Positions 21,755-32,431 of a DNA stretch of 64,000 bases are shown here, piece by piece; position 1 is the stretch's first letter, and each line of letters starts with the position of its first letter. The notes under the pieces are model-generated. The model saw only the letters and a program-made list of their open reading frames with translations, made no database searches and was not told the DNA's origin. The position numbers were made by a program, and so were the translations under genes. The stretch is from Decorospora gaudefroyi. Taxonomy: Eukaryota > Ascomycota > Dothideomycetes > Pleosporales > Pleosporaceae. The DNA lies in NCBI GenBank assembly GCA_010015605.1, contig ML975254.1:223300-287299 (forward strand), in the 5' to 3' direction.

Positions 21755-23033
21755 CTAAGCGATGTACCGTCTCCAGCCGGTGAGAGCGAGGCACTTGTTT
21801 CCCTTGTCATCGACCCCAGTCTGAAAACGTTCCCATCGTGCGTCTTGTCCAGCGCCAAGAACAGCAATGGTCTCATCGTCCAGCCAGCCAATAAGACCTT
21901 TGGTGGGTCGTCCGCCTGGTACACCAGGGATGCCCGCGCTCATGGTAGCGGACCTAAGATGCGGACCCCAAGTAAGAGGTTCTTCGCCCATGTTGAACTT
22001 GATCGAGGCGGTAGGATAGGCGTCGGAGAAGTGGCGGGGCAGAACGGGAATGTGGGCTAGAAAGCCGTACTTGTTCTGCTTTGGATTGCCTTCAGGCGTG
22101 GCGGTGGTTGCGGTTTTGAGGTCAAAGATATGGAGGGTGGACTTGTCAGATGTTACAGCGAGTGTGGAGCCATCGGGGGAGAAGGCGAGAGAGAAGATGG
22201 CAGCTGGATCGAGGCCACGGCGCAGTTCGACCAGGCTGGTGCAGGATGGAAAAGAGTAGACTTTTAGGAGGGTACCCTGCTCGCTAGCTGTTGCTATGAG
22301 TTGGCCATCCCTGCTGATTGCGATGGCCCGCAGCGGATTAGTATGCGCGGAAATGATACTGACGTTGGTGGTCTTCAGGTCAAAGATCTTAACTTGGCCT
22401 GCGCGCCGTCCAGGAAATGCGACAATGTCGTTGCCCAACTCACACAGTCCAAAGGGGTTGTCGACCGTCTCGTACTCTGCTACCTTCTCGGGCGGTATCT
22501 TCATCCTGTATATGTTGACCGAGTTCAGGAGCGCGACGACCAAGTGCGTCTGCGACAGGCGCACGCGCTGTACTGGTGTCTTGAACTCGACCGAGGTGGT
22601 AAATCGGCGCATCTTGTCGTTCCAGATTTGGACCTCGTAGATGATGTCAGCGTCGTTGACAAGGAGCCATCCGGAGTCCTCGGGGCACACCTTGTTCTGG
22701 GGATACTTAGGCTGCCTCCCTCCTCCGACCAGGCCGATGTAGCTCTTTTTGCCGAGCAGCTCTGCGCAGCCGATGCCGCCGCCGACTTCTGCGTGCTGTC
22801 AGTGATGCATCGACGGCGAGATGCGTGGGCAGGACATACCTCTGGCGATTTGCTCATCGCATGATGTAGCGCAGTAGACTGTTCAGTCAGCAGATGCACA
22901 GGCAGCGCGTGGGAACATGCATACCGCGAAAGCCCGTCTCTAGGGCGGCCGAAAAGAAGGAGCAGTCGTCGTTGAAGGACACGGAGAGAACGAAGGGCCC
23001 GGTGTCCGAGTCGAGCACAGGCCGGGTATTCAT
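21755..23033 (-). CDS. HSV2: PROPPIN WD-repeat protein, Hsv2/Atg18 family
   Basis: Exons 23033-22925, 22878-22840, 22788-22691 and 22633-21755 give 374 residues (393 if the 57-nt third intron is retained). Known: PROPPINs are seven-bladed propellers that bind PI3P and PI(3,5)P2 through an [FL]RRG motif and act in autophagy and vacuole dynamics. Seen: MNTRPVLDSD start; FVLSVSFNDDCSFFSAALET (blade 1); GGGIGCAELLGKKSYIGLVG and GRQPKYPQNK; the lipid-binding ELRRGLD; and FSLAFSPDGSTLAVTSDKST, each in the expected order. LRRG rather than FRRG points to the Hsv2/WIPI3-4 branch. The GWLDDETIAVLGAG ending is the last blade. Intron 3 ends GAG, a weak acceptor, but removing it restores the family's QNKVxIWxD. 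Confidence 0.87.
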
Positions 23034-23974
23034 CTTGGGCGTCACGGAAGAATAGCTGTCTGTGGTGTTCAGTCAAGGTGCGCAGGTGGGGGTGCCTAGA
23101 TGCGCAGTTGAGTTGGAGGCAGAAGAAGGAAGCTGCGGTGGGTGAGGTGACGGCGCAGCAAACGTCGCAGAAGGCGTTATCGCGGGTTGTGGACGCATGC
23201 CCGGCCCATGGTTCTCAGCAGCGACTGAGGCAGCGGGCGTGTGAATAGCGTGCAGAGGGTTGGGTGAAGGCCATACCAGATCCAGGGTCCACCGTTCGCA
23301 GGTCACCATGTCATCTGCCCAGTGCCAAGCGCCTTCCCCGTAAAGCGGGAGCTAGCCGGTTGTGGTAAGAGCAACCAGGCATGTTCCATGAAGCTTTCAG
23401 TGTTATCGGCTCTCCAACACCAAGGCGACCTTTACGACATCTCTAGTAGGGGCAAAGCATGCGAACTCTTTGGTTGGTGTCATAGACGCTCACGCAATTT
23501 GAGCTTTTGGTGCAAGTCTATGTTCCACAAGGCTGCTGGGTCCTCTCCGCATTCTCACCCTCCGACGCGTCCGTAGCCGCTTCATAGAGCTGCAGCGTTT
23601 CTTGCAACGCACACATAATATAAAGCGGCTTCGTAGTGGACTGTAAAATATGTTTCAACAGATAGACTACTATCCCATCCACGCTTGCCCACGCTAGACC
23701 ATACAAGTGATAACAATCGCGGTGTCGCCAAGAAGGAGAGTGCGACCGGGATGTTTCCCGCTAGCGAGCCCCTTTGCATCGCGCAAGGAGCAGCTGCCAA
23801 CGTCCCCAAATTTCCACGACGACACCGCTCCACCACTCCACCACTACCACCACCACCGACCACTCTCTCGTCTCACACTCTCTCCGTCTCATCCTCCACC
23901 TCCACCTCCGACTGCCTCAATTGCCGGCACGGTACCCCTCAAAGACGTACCACGCTCATCGCTCCGACTCCACC
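23034..23974. promoter_or_regulatory. Divergent intergenic region, PROPPIN and septin
   Basis: 941 bp between two starts. A small open stretch upstream of the PROPPIN (minus 23073-23309, 78 codons) could be a uORF. CCACCACTACCACCACC-type repeats and CT-rich sequence at 23825-23910 lie just upstream of the septin start. Confidence 0.4.
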
Positions 23975-25416
23975 ATGTCTTCGGTACGACGCTCCCCCAA
24001 TACACCACGTCGCCCCAGACACACGAGGCCGCTGCCTTGCCCACGACGCCCATGATCATCCAATGACCCTATTTGCTAACAACCATGCAGACGCTTAACA
24101 AGACGCGCAGAAAGAAGAATGTCAAGAAGGGAATCCAGTTCTGCCTGATGGTCTGCGGCGCCTCAGGTACCGGCCGGACAACCTTTGTCAACACGCTCTG
24201 CGGCAAGCAGGTACTCGGACATAAGGAGGTTGACGACCCAACCGTAGCGCACGTTGAGGAAGGCGTCAAGATCAAGCCCATCACCGTCGGTATGTTCCGC
24301 CCACCACCCTCGCACCACAATGGCATCAGACGCGGCTGCTAACAAACACTAGAACTCGACGAGGAAGGCACCCGTATCTCTCTCACCATCGTTGACACAC
24401 CCGGGTTCGGAGACCAGATCGACAACGAGGCCAGGTAGGCAACTCACATGATCACGATAACGATGAAGCTCACCCTCTCGCAGCTTCTCAGAGATCGTCG
24501 GGTACCTCGAGCGACAGTACGACGGTATTCTCGCAGAGGAATCGCGTATTAAGCGTAACCCACGATTCCGCGACGACCGTGTACACGTCCTGCTGTACTT
24601 CATCACACCCACCGGTCATGGGTACGCTGTCCTCTCCGCCTATCTAGCCATGGCTAACGCGATACAGTCTACGCGAACTCGACATCGAGCTCATGAAGCG
24701 CCTCTCGCCTCGCTGCAACGTCATCCCTGTTATTGGCAAGGCCGACTCACTCACGCCCGCCGAGCTGGCCGAATCGAAGAAGCTTGTCATGGAGGACATT
24801 GAGCACTACCGCATCCCCGTGTACAACTTCCCGTACGACATCGAGGAGGATGATGAGGACACCGTCGAGGAGAATGCCGAACTCCGCGGCCTCATGCCCT
24901 TTGCCATTGTCGGCTCCGAAGATATTGTCGAGATCAACGGCCGTCGGGTACGGGCACGACAATACCCCTGGGGCATTGTCGAGGTCGACAACCCGCGCCA
25001 CTCCGACTTCCTGGCCGTGCGAAGCGCGCTTCTCCACAGCCATCTTGCTGATCTCAAGGAGATTACGCATGATTTCCTATACGAGAACTACCGTACCGAG
25101 AAGCTTAGTAAGAGTGTCGAAGGTGGTGCCGCTGCGTAAGTGATGAGCCTATCATGCATACCTCCACAAGCTAACCACTTGCAGTGACTCGTCTATGAAT
25201 CCCGAAGACCTGGCCAGCCAGTCGGTGCGCTTGAAGGAGGAGCAGCTCCGACGCGAGGAGGAGAAGCTGCGTGAGATCGAAACCAAAGTTCAGCGCGAGA
25301 TCAACGAGAAGCGACAGGAGCTCTTGGCGCGCGAGAGTCAGCTGAAGGAGATCGAAGCCCGTATGCACAGGGAACAGAGTGGGCAACTACAAGACCACGA
25401 CGCCGAGGAGGCCTAG
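23975..25416 (+). CDS. CDC11: Septin, Cdc11/AspA type
   Basis: Six exons: 23975-23983, 24091-24289, 24353-24434, 24484-24621, 24668-25135, 25185-25416. Known: septins form hetero-oligomeric filaments at septa, hyphal tips and appressoria; Cdc11 often caps the rod. Seen: a polybasic stretch NKTRRKKNVKKG before the GTPase domain; G1 motif GASGTGRT at residues 26-33, with Arg where active GTPases have Lys (also so in yeast Cdc11, from memory); DTPGFGD (G3); GKAD (G4); the septin-unique element region YPWGIVEVDNPRHSDF; and a C-terminal coiled coil rich in Arg/Glu (RLKEEQLRREEEKLREIE). The INTLCG-like NTLCGKQV, EESRIKRNPRF and VYNFPYD segments favour Cdc11 over the other septin classes. The first exon codes only MSS before a 107-nt intron. 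Confidence 0.92.
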
Positions 25417-28400
25417 GCGCCCACGCGCCATCGATCCACACGTAGTATCCACGATCCCCTCGTTGCCTCAACGTTGGTTCTGTGCAGTGCGTAGCGCGCG
25501 TGCACTTCAAAATCATGGAGCCAACAGAGCAGAACCATGTATGCTGACAGCAGGCGTTTGTAGTGGACGGCTTGTGCATTGCCGATATGGTCAGATGTCG
25601 GGCTTTGTTTCTTCTTAATCAGGGGGTCTTTGCATTTTTTAAAACGGACAGTGATAGCCCTTGGATCAGGTTCTGTGGCTACATTGGTCTGGACATGACG
25701 CTGCCTTCTCGTATGTTTTCTTAGCTCTTTCGATACTTATTCCCCCGCCTTTTTTGGTCCTTCATGTAGGAAGTAGTAATTCACCATTCTAATATTACCT
25801 ACCCCTGGTGGTCAAAAGCCTTGTGTGCGTCGTCTACGTCCATGCCTGTTACTGGAACTGTAGTTGCCTTGGTCTGCGGCGGGATCATGCTGCGCTTGGT
25901 CGACTGCTCCTTCCGCTACCTGGGCATGACGCTCTGTCCTTCCCAGCATGTCTGTACCAAGAATTCGCCCTGCGCGCCTCCACCTCCAATACGCCAGGAA
26001 GAATTTACCGGAAACGCTCTCCGTTGTCAGGTCCCCGCTTCTACCGTCGGCATTTCGTTCTGGCAAGCCCTGCTCCTTCGACACACGTTTCTTATCGCAA
26101 GGTAGCCTAAGCAACCCAGAAGATGTCTGCGGCAGCCTATCGAGCTCTCTTCCAGCGTCCGTCTTGACGGTTATGATCTATTTCCCTTTGGTGCGGGTTG
26201 GGCAGCGATCCGGCGAGCTGAGGGTGGCCTGGACGCATAGTCATGATTGCCATGGTCAAGGTTTATGATACGATACTTGGGCGCCGTAGACGTACTGCCT
26301 CTGTCAGTGGCGTCATAGCCTCTCAGCTGCTGTACTGATATACTCGCTGATAACAGCTGCAGTAGAGGAATTGAGGCAGGGTTTGCGTCGGTAGGATCCA
26401 AGAGGACTGATGGAATATGCGTCTCCATCCTGAGTCAATGCATGGCCTATGACACCAAGCTGACGCCCTGAAGGTTATTGGTACATGCTAACAAGTCGAC
26501 TAGAGCTTGTCCCGCGGCTGCCGACAGAGTAAGAATGGAGAAGAGCGCAACCAGCTACAGCTTCCCGTCCCTAATACTACAAGCGAGCTTCCCGCAACGG
26601 TGAAGTACTGCAGACTGCGGCACTGGCTCGGTAAGATGTCACTCCGCGTTGTGTTATCGGTGAGCTCAAAGCACTCAACGGCCACGTTGAGACCACAGTC
26701 CAGCCTACGACTCGATTGCCATTCCACTCCGCAGTGCAGCCCGTGTCTTCTCCGCATCGTCAGCGTAAAACAACCCTTCTTATCGGGCCGACAGTCAAAC
26801 CCACGGTATAAGCGACAAAGCATCTGGCAACCATAACAATCTCAGCAAATGGTATTTTGATAAAAAGAGCTGAGGCGTTCGCCCAAATCATACCAGGTAC
26901 TAACCAGCCCACCTACCATGCTCTGCACCGGATAAGGTTCCTCCGGCAATTCCACATTGGTGAGTTCTTGCAGAATCGATCACCCAGCCACACCATAATG
27001 AACGCAACCCTAGTGACCGGTCCGTTGTCAAAGTGCCCTCTGCACAATCGGCATCCCGAATATTTCCGGGTATGCCTCTTGCCCATAGCCTACTGTGTAG
27101 GTTCTTCAATTCAAGACTCGGCCTTTGTCTTGTACAGTGGCCGCAGAAGGCCCTCCGACTAGCACCCAAAAACGCCATGCAGCGTTTAAAGAGTACAAAA
27201 GAGGCGCAACCGGTCGCGAGGGATTCTGTGTCAGGTCGATTGATATGGATCATGGAATCCACCGTCGGATCGTTCTCGCAGTGTCCACTTGGGAAACACC
27301 TTTCGGGAATCCTTTCTTCAGACACGCGGCTGCCAAGGGAAGTGGAGTCGTTACGGTGGCGGGCGATGTGCGAAACGCGATACCCGCAGATGTATCGACG
27401 GTCTTATCCACCTGTCGTTCACACACACGTACGTGCAAGGCTCGACAGACGCCACGAACAACTGTGACGAGCGTGGCAGAGTACTCTGCTTGCAGCAATG
27501 TAAAGAGGATATACTGTATATACACCACCTCGTATTTGCGGAAAAGACCGCAAAGGACGAGTTCTCGACCGGAGCCGATACATGTTGGGGTGTGCGGACG
27601 TACGAACCTAAGTTCGTCGATCGGCGAGGCGTTTGGTTCACTGGTGCGTATGCATGGCGCACGCCCTGAGCCCCACCTTTTCCCAACGGTTCCACTTCTT
27701 TGACCTGATCCGGGCTTTAAGGAACAACGTTATTTATCATTCTAACCGCGCAGTGCGCGGTTGTCGTTTTTAAGGCTGATGGCCACAAAATGACTCACTC
27801 AACAATCGTCCTTGGAAAGGTGGCGGTACATTGGTCAAGCCGGGGGCTAGTCATCCCTTCCAAGGTCACCTACCTATCAGGTGCCGCGAAACCTTTGACC
27901 TTCGAAACTCAATCACGTTTTCCCGGCTGCACAGCCCAGGACGACAAATATATCTCACCTGTACCCCAAGATTGCATCTTCTTCTCCGCTGAGGACGTGT
28001 GTTCCCCGGAGGACAATGCGTTACCAGCTTCAACAGTTGGTTCCTCGTCGACTTTGGCATACTTCTTTCATTGCCAGGAACCGCAGACTAGTAGGCCTAC
28101 GCTCGGATGGGGAAGCAGAGCCTCCTACTAGGCAATCCACGATGCAGGATCGAATCACATATCCGTTCGACGCCACATCATGCAGGCTGGAGCCCACCGG
28201 CGTGGTTCGGGAATGCCAGGTGATGCATGTTGTCTCACAAGCCATCCACCAAAGCCGTACGTCAGCAACCCACCTTCAGAGTTTGCAGGACGTTCTCGGG
28301 ACGGTCATTCGGTGTCCACGAGTTGATGGGCGCTCGTAGACTTTACCGGGCAGCTGAACTCGGTCATCCGAAACGGAGGGTGAAAGGCAATGTCTGGCGC

Positions 28401-29373
28401 CACCTGCGAAGTCTTTACCTGAGAGCCGCTTGGAGCGCGACCGCGGAAGACTGCGCATCCGCATTAGGAAAACCATTGCAAGGTTGTTCATTGGATACAG
28501 ATCGCCTTTACCCTCTTCGACCTACCATGACTCGTTACTATCTACTGTGTAGATAAACTACGCAGCACAGGACCTCTGAATGGCCACCCGTATTTTCGCT
28601 GGTAGCCACTGCAGGGACCCACCAACTACCGCATCTCTTGGCATAGCCAAGGGGCCTACTAATCATCACCGTCAACACCTGCATCGTGATAAAGTGGGAC
28701 TTACGTACCCAGACTAAATATGGACGTGCTCGATGATAAGTCTAGACTCGCCAGTCGGGTTGCAGATCGGCTGGGGAAGTGTGCGCTCTATTTCAGCCAC
28801 TCACCTCTTACCGAGTTCTAACGCTCTTGAATGCGGTTGAGGTCAGCGGCGGAAGCAGGGGCGGAAGTTCCCCGAAGCTGAAGCTCTCTAGCTGCCTGGC
28901 TAATGCTCACTCAAGAGCATCATCAAGGCCATTTTGTCACTGTTCTTGCACGCGACTACGGCGGCAGAGCTAGTAAAATGGACCCTCTGACAAGTCGTCA
29001 TCACACAACATGTGCTTGGTGCAGCTATGGCGGGTACCACTTTGCCATCACTGGATACTGGGACGCCAGACAGCCGCCCATTAGTGAGAATCTTTACTTG
29101 TACTACTTCTTGCTTCTTTACCATTCCATTGGTGAAGTTGCACAGCTACTTTACCTCCGTTATCACGTTGGACGTAAGATACTCTGAGCCAAATTATCAC
29201 TTGCACGTGTAACGTCCCCTCTTTACTTTGCTCAAAGCCTTGTTTTGGCTTCCTAATACTATTCGAGTATACATATTCTCCCACTCGACTTGTTCACTTG
29301 TTCGCCTCCAAACTCTACATCTCTCCTTGTCCGTACACTCTTTTCGTTCAAGTGAAGGTGTTCACATCCCAGC
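25417..29373. other. 4-kb stretch without a convincing gene
   Basis: No ORF above 192 codons occurs, and none shows a family I recognise. Base composition looks ordinary, without the TA excess of heavy RIP. Short ORFs lie scattered on both strands at about the density expected by chance. It begins with the septin 3' UTR. Relics too decayed to read by eye, or a long non-coding transcript, remain possible. Confidence 0.45.
27744..27762. repeat. 19-nt palindrome, GC-rich hairpin
   Basis: AACCGCGCA and TGCGCGGTT are exact reverse complements around a single G, giving a 9-bp arm. It lies in the gene-poor stretch, followed by a run of T at ~27767, so it superficially resembles a hairpin-plus-T terminator. 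Confidence 0.7.
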
Positions 29374-31008
29374 ATGGACAGGCCACAAGTATCCATACCA
29401 CCAGTTAGTATTTCCCACGAACAGTTGCGTCATATGCTAACGGGCAAAACACTAGGCTGCGAACGTTTTTGGTGTAGGTCAACAACTGCTGCACGCTCGA
29501 GTCATGATGCTAATGTGCTTTTCCCAATGACAGACTCTTGGAACTGGTGAGTAAGCCATCAATGCTATGTCAGCCCTATGCTAATAATAGTACAGTGTAA
29601 GTTTCCTAGAAATTGGTCGACGGGAACGCATTGCTAACGGGCTCACCCATCCAGTTGCTGGTGTATACAGGTACGCATTTGCTTAAGAGACAGCAGCTAC
29701 ATTTGCTAACGTCGGACAGATAATTCCACAGTAAGATCCATCGTTAAGTGGCTGTGACGATAACTGATCTTGTCAAGAATATGGCACAACTGGCGGCGAA
29801 AGAACACAGAGGGTCTACCTGGCATGATGCTGATTCTATGGTCAATATGTGCGTTGTCATACCTCACCACGGGCGACTGAGCTGACGCAATTAGGTGGTG
29901 TACCCTTTGGCGTATACGCTATAGTGCAGGTACGGTTCTCTTTGATACTTTTGAAGTCAGTACTTACTAACACCTAACAGAATTTCAACTTCGCACTCAA
30001 GTTCCAACCGCAAGCCTTCGCTAGTCTCACCCTCATCGCGTGGGGCCAGACACTCTACTACCACAAGTCCGTCCAACACTCCGTCTTCGAACCATACACT
30101 GACACCTGGCAGCAAGTGGCGAGCATGGACAGCTACACTCGCAACGATTGCTCTGGCGAGCAGCTTTGGCATAATGGAATTAATACTCATCCTGACCCTT
30201 CGAGTAAGCCACGGACTCTGTTACCTTGGTTGGATTCAACGAGGACTGACCAAAGACGTGAAGGGACCGTACAGCAGAGGGGTGGAGTGGCCGATGATGC
30301 TGATGGCAATATCCGCCTCCGTGATCCAGGTCATAGGCCTCATTCCTCCCTACTTCGAACTCGCAAAACGCGGTGGACGCGTCATCGGCATCAGTATGTC
30401 GTTATCAGTTTGCGAAGACCAAGGAAAGAAAATCAAGAGACTGACGTGTCCAGATTTCTGGTTTTTAATCATCGACTACGCCGGTGCGTTCTTTTCATTG
30501 ATGGCCGTTGGTAAGTGCAGCTTAAAATAGACTAAGAAGACCCCAGTCTTTCAGCAAAACACATCAGCCTAACAAAAGCCACAGTCGCACAGCAGTGGTT
30601 CGATGCCCTCGGTGCCAGCTTATACATTGCATGGTAAGCTATCTTCCCACCACCATTCACGCGAATCTGTTCTGACTAACTGACTCCTCCCTATCTAGCA
30701 TGGTGCTCGAAACAGGCATCTTTGCATCCCAAGCCATCTGGCTATGGCGCGTCCGTCACATCCGCCGCGAAGCCAAGATAGCAGGCAAGACGTACGATGA
30801 ATACGTTGCTCTAAAGCCCGCGAAGAGCATTCGTCGATGCGAGTCCACGGACACGTTTGCCGTTGACGTTGAAGCGGCGAGCAGGCATGAGGCGGTCGCA
30901 TCTTATACGGAGAAGGCTGATATGACGGTGAGGCATGGTATACCGGGAAGTAAAGTAGCGGGTACGGAAGTGTTGGAGGTACCGCGCTTGGCAGCTAAAA
31001 AAGGCTAG
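29374..31008 (+). CDS. PQ-loop family membrane protein, 14 exons including a putative 1-nt exon
   Basis: Exons: 29374-29403, 29456-29473, 29534-29546, 29596, 29655-29670, 29720-29730, 29778-29848, 29895-29929, 29981-30066, 30113-30203, 30264-30393, 30454-30510, 30585-30633, 30699-31008; 305 residues. Seen: AANVFGTLGTVCWCIQIIPQ then IWHNWRRKNTEGLPGMMLIL, the PQ-loop signature; GVPFGVYAIVQNFNFALKFQ; IALASSFGIMELILILTLR; a second loop VIGLIPPYFELAKRGGRVIG; then NFWFLIIDYAGAFFSLMAVV. About seven membrane spans, then a ~90-residue cytosolic tail. Known: PQ-loop proteins include lysosomal/vacuolar cystine and basic amino-acid exporters and the SWEET relatives. The substrate here is unknown. The 13 introns contrast with the one to five of neighbouring genes. 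Splice sites were chosen by phase and family continuity. The 29596 exon is the least certain; a single 104-nt intron from 29551 would also keep the frame. Confidence 0.82.
29596..29596 (+). other. Putative one-nucleotide exon (T)
   Basis: Upstream, 29547-29595 is a complete 49-nt intron (GTGAGT, branch TGCTAAT, TACAG). Downstream, 29597-29654 is a complete 58-nt intron (GTAAGT, branch TGCTAAC, CCAG). The single T between them completes a Val codon (G-T-T), giving GTVCWCIQ, the spacing I recall for this family. Without the T the frame reaches TAA within seven codons. Confidence 0.55.
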
Positions 31009-31534
31009 CTGTGTCTGGTCTGGTTCTGGCTGGTATGGCATTGTCGTACGTTCTCTTTTTTAATACTTTTCTTTTCTGGGTTTAGGGTGGGGAGACAGAG
31101 GTGTCTTTTTCAAAAGCTTGGGTATGGTTTTCATCCTGTTAGCTGGTGTGGCACGTTACTCCTCCTTTTCCATTCCTCGGTCGGTCAAGAGACAAAAAGT
31201 ACTTCTTTGGCGGCATTATCCTCACTATCAAAAGTATAATCACAACTCTGGGTTTGCTAGTACACGTCTGTGTAGGCATGTTATACTACGGACAAGAAAT
31301 AAATAGTGAAAGCGACCAGCTTTGTTTATGTATTAGTATAGAGTGGCTTTCTTCTTCTTCTTCTTCTTATAAAAGATAAACCAAGATGCGAGATGGGAAT
31401 GCGCTTTGGATCATAAGATACATCACTACCAGCAACACAGATTAAACACGGTTGGCAACCTAAGTCTATGATTTCTATCCATCCTAACCTACTCTTCCCC
31501 ACCCCTTCCAACCCATCCCATCCCATCCCCCACC
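31009..31534. other. Convergent intergenic region
   Basis: 3' UTRs of the PQ-loop and phosphatase genes. A (TTC)n microsatellite lies at 31349-31367. No gene is seen. Confidence 0.5.
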
Positions 31535-32431
31535 CTACCCCACCAAAACCCTCCTAACCCCCTCCAAAACCTCCCTCGGAACCCCACAAACCCCCCGAAA
31601 ATACGCTTCCGCCCCACCAAACACCCGATCCACCATCTCCAAACTCGCCATCAAACTCTCCTCTCTCGCCCCCAACATGCGTTCCGCCGCTCGTCTCTGT
31701 TCCGCCTCATCCATCTCTCTCCCCCCCTCCTCCTCTTCTCGCCGCCTCACATACTCGCTAAACGCCGGCAACGCCCTCACACGCTCGATCCCCGGTTCCC
31801 TAAACGGCGCAAGACCCTGCTCACTGAGGTGGTATTCGCGTGCGATTTGTTGCCGAGGGACGTCCAAGAAGTCGAAGAGGAGGGCGTAGAAAATTCCGGT
31901 CCGGTCTTTGCCCGCTGTGCAGTGGACTAGGATGCCTGCGGGTTCGGTTTCAGTGGTAGTACTAGGATCCTTTGCCAAAGAAGCAACATGTCCCAATATC
32001 CTACCAAAAGCCGGTCCCGCATTATCCAATATATCGCGGTACGCACTTACGAACCCACCGTCACCGTTCCCTTCCGATAAATACATACCATACCGCCCGG
32101 CCACCCGTTCGGGACTGTAATCCGTCGCGGCGAATACGGGTGTCCATACCCGTGTTATGCCCGCCGCACTCTTCTCACACGACGGTTCGCCGGCTTTGTC
32201 GATCTCGGGCTGGCTGCGGAGGTCGAAGATGTGCGTTATGCCGAGCGAGGCGTGTAGGGTGTGCCAGTTGGCGTGGGTCAGGGCGCCGCTGCGGAAGAGG
32301 ATTTTGGGGCGGAGCAGCGTGTTGGGGGGGTGGTTTGAGGTGAGGGTGTGGGTTGCGGTGCGGAGGTTTAGGGTGTTGGGGATGGGGTGGAAGGGGGGGG
32401 AGGGGAGGAGGGGGGGTTCTTCTTCGGGCAT
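31535..32431 (-). CDS. Tyrosine/dual-specificity protein phosphatase (Y_phosphatase3 type)
   Basis: A single exon of 298 residues. The signature HCTAGKDRTG (Cys171 nucleophile, Arg177) has the HCxxGKDRTG form of the bacterial-type/fungal tyrosine phosphatase family, in which the Lys and Asp in the P-loop are usual. Upstream are ILFRSGAL at ~45 (the RSG motif of this family) and ITHIFDLRSQPEIDKAG, containing the conserved DLRSxxE. The region after the P-loop (LLFDFLDVPRQQIAREYHLS) also matches. Such enzymes act on phosphotyrosine, and some act on phosphoinositides. The substrate cannot be told. A Glu/Arg-rich insertion (RRREEEEGGREMDEAEQRR) lies before the C-terminal helix. The gene's codons are strongly C/G-biased and the plus strand here is G-poor at its 3' end. 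Confidence 0.87.
   Translation of the reverse strand: MPEEEPPLLPSPPFHPIPNTLNLRTATHTLTSNHPPNTLLRPKILFRSGALTHANWHTLHASLGITHIFDLRSQPEIDKAGEPSCEKSAAGITRVWTPVFAATDYSPERVAGRYGMYLSEGNGDGGFVSAYRDILDNAGPAFGRILGHVASLAKDPSTTTETEPAGILVHCTAGKDRTGIFYALLFDFLDVPRQQIAREYHLSEQGLAPFREPGIERVRALPAFSEYVRRREEEEGGREMDEAEQRRAAERMLGAREESLMASLEMVDRVFGGAEAYFRGVCGVPREVLEGVRRVLVG

Noticed and set aside
24116..24190. Septin P-loop Arg instead of Lys as a defect
   Set aside because: Cdc11-type septins also carry Arg here as far as I recall, so this is a class feature and not damage.
26500..26836. Pair of overlapping ORFs of about 108 codons on opposite strands
   Set aside because: Complementary open frames of equal length are expected by chance, and neither looks like a protein family.
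27125..27703. 192-codon plus-strand ORF in the gene desert
   Set aside because: It has no domain, signal peptide or membrane span. Overlapping frames on both strands are similarly open, as in random sequence.
30256..30263. Acceptor CAAAG at 30255 for PQ-loop intron 10
   Set aside because: It would put TGA in frame at once. The AAG at 30263 gives LRGPYSRGVEWP, fitting the family.
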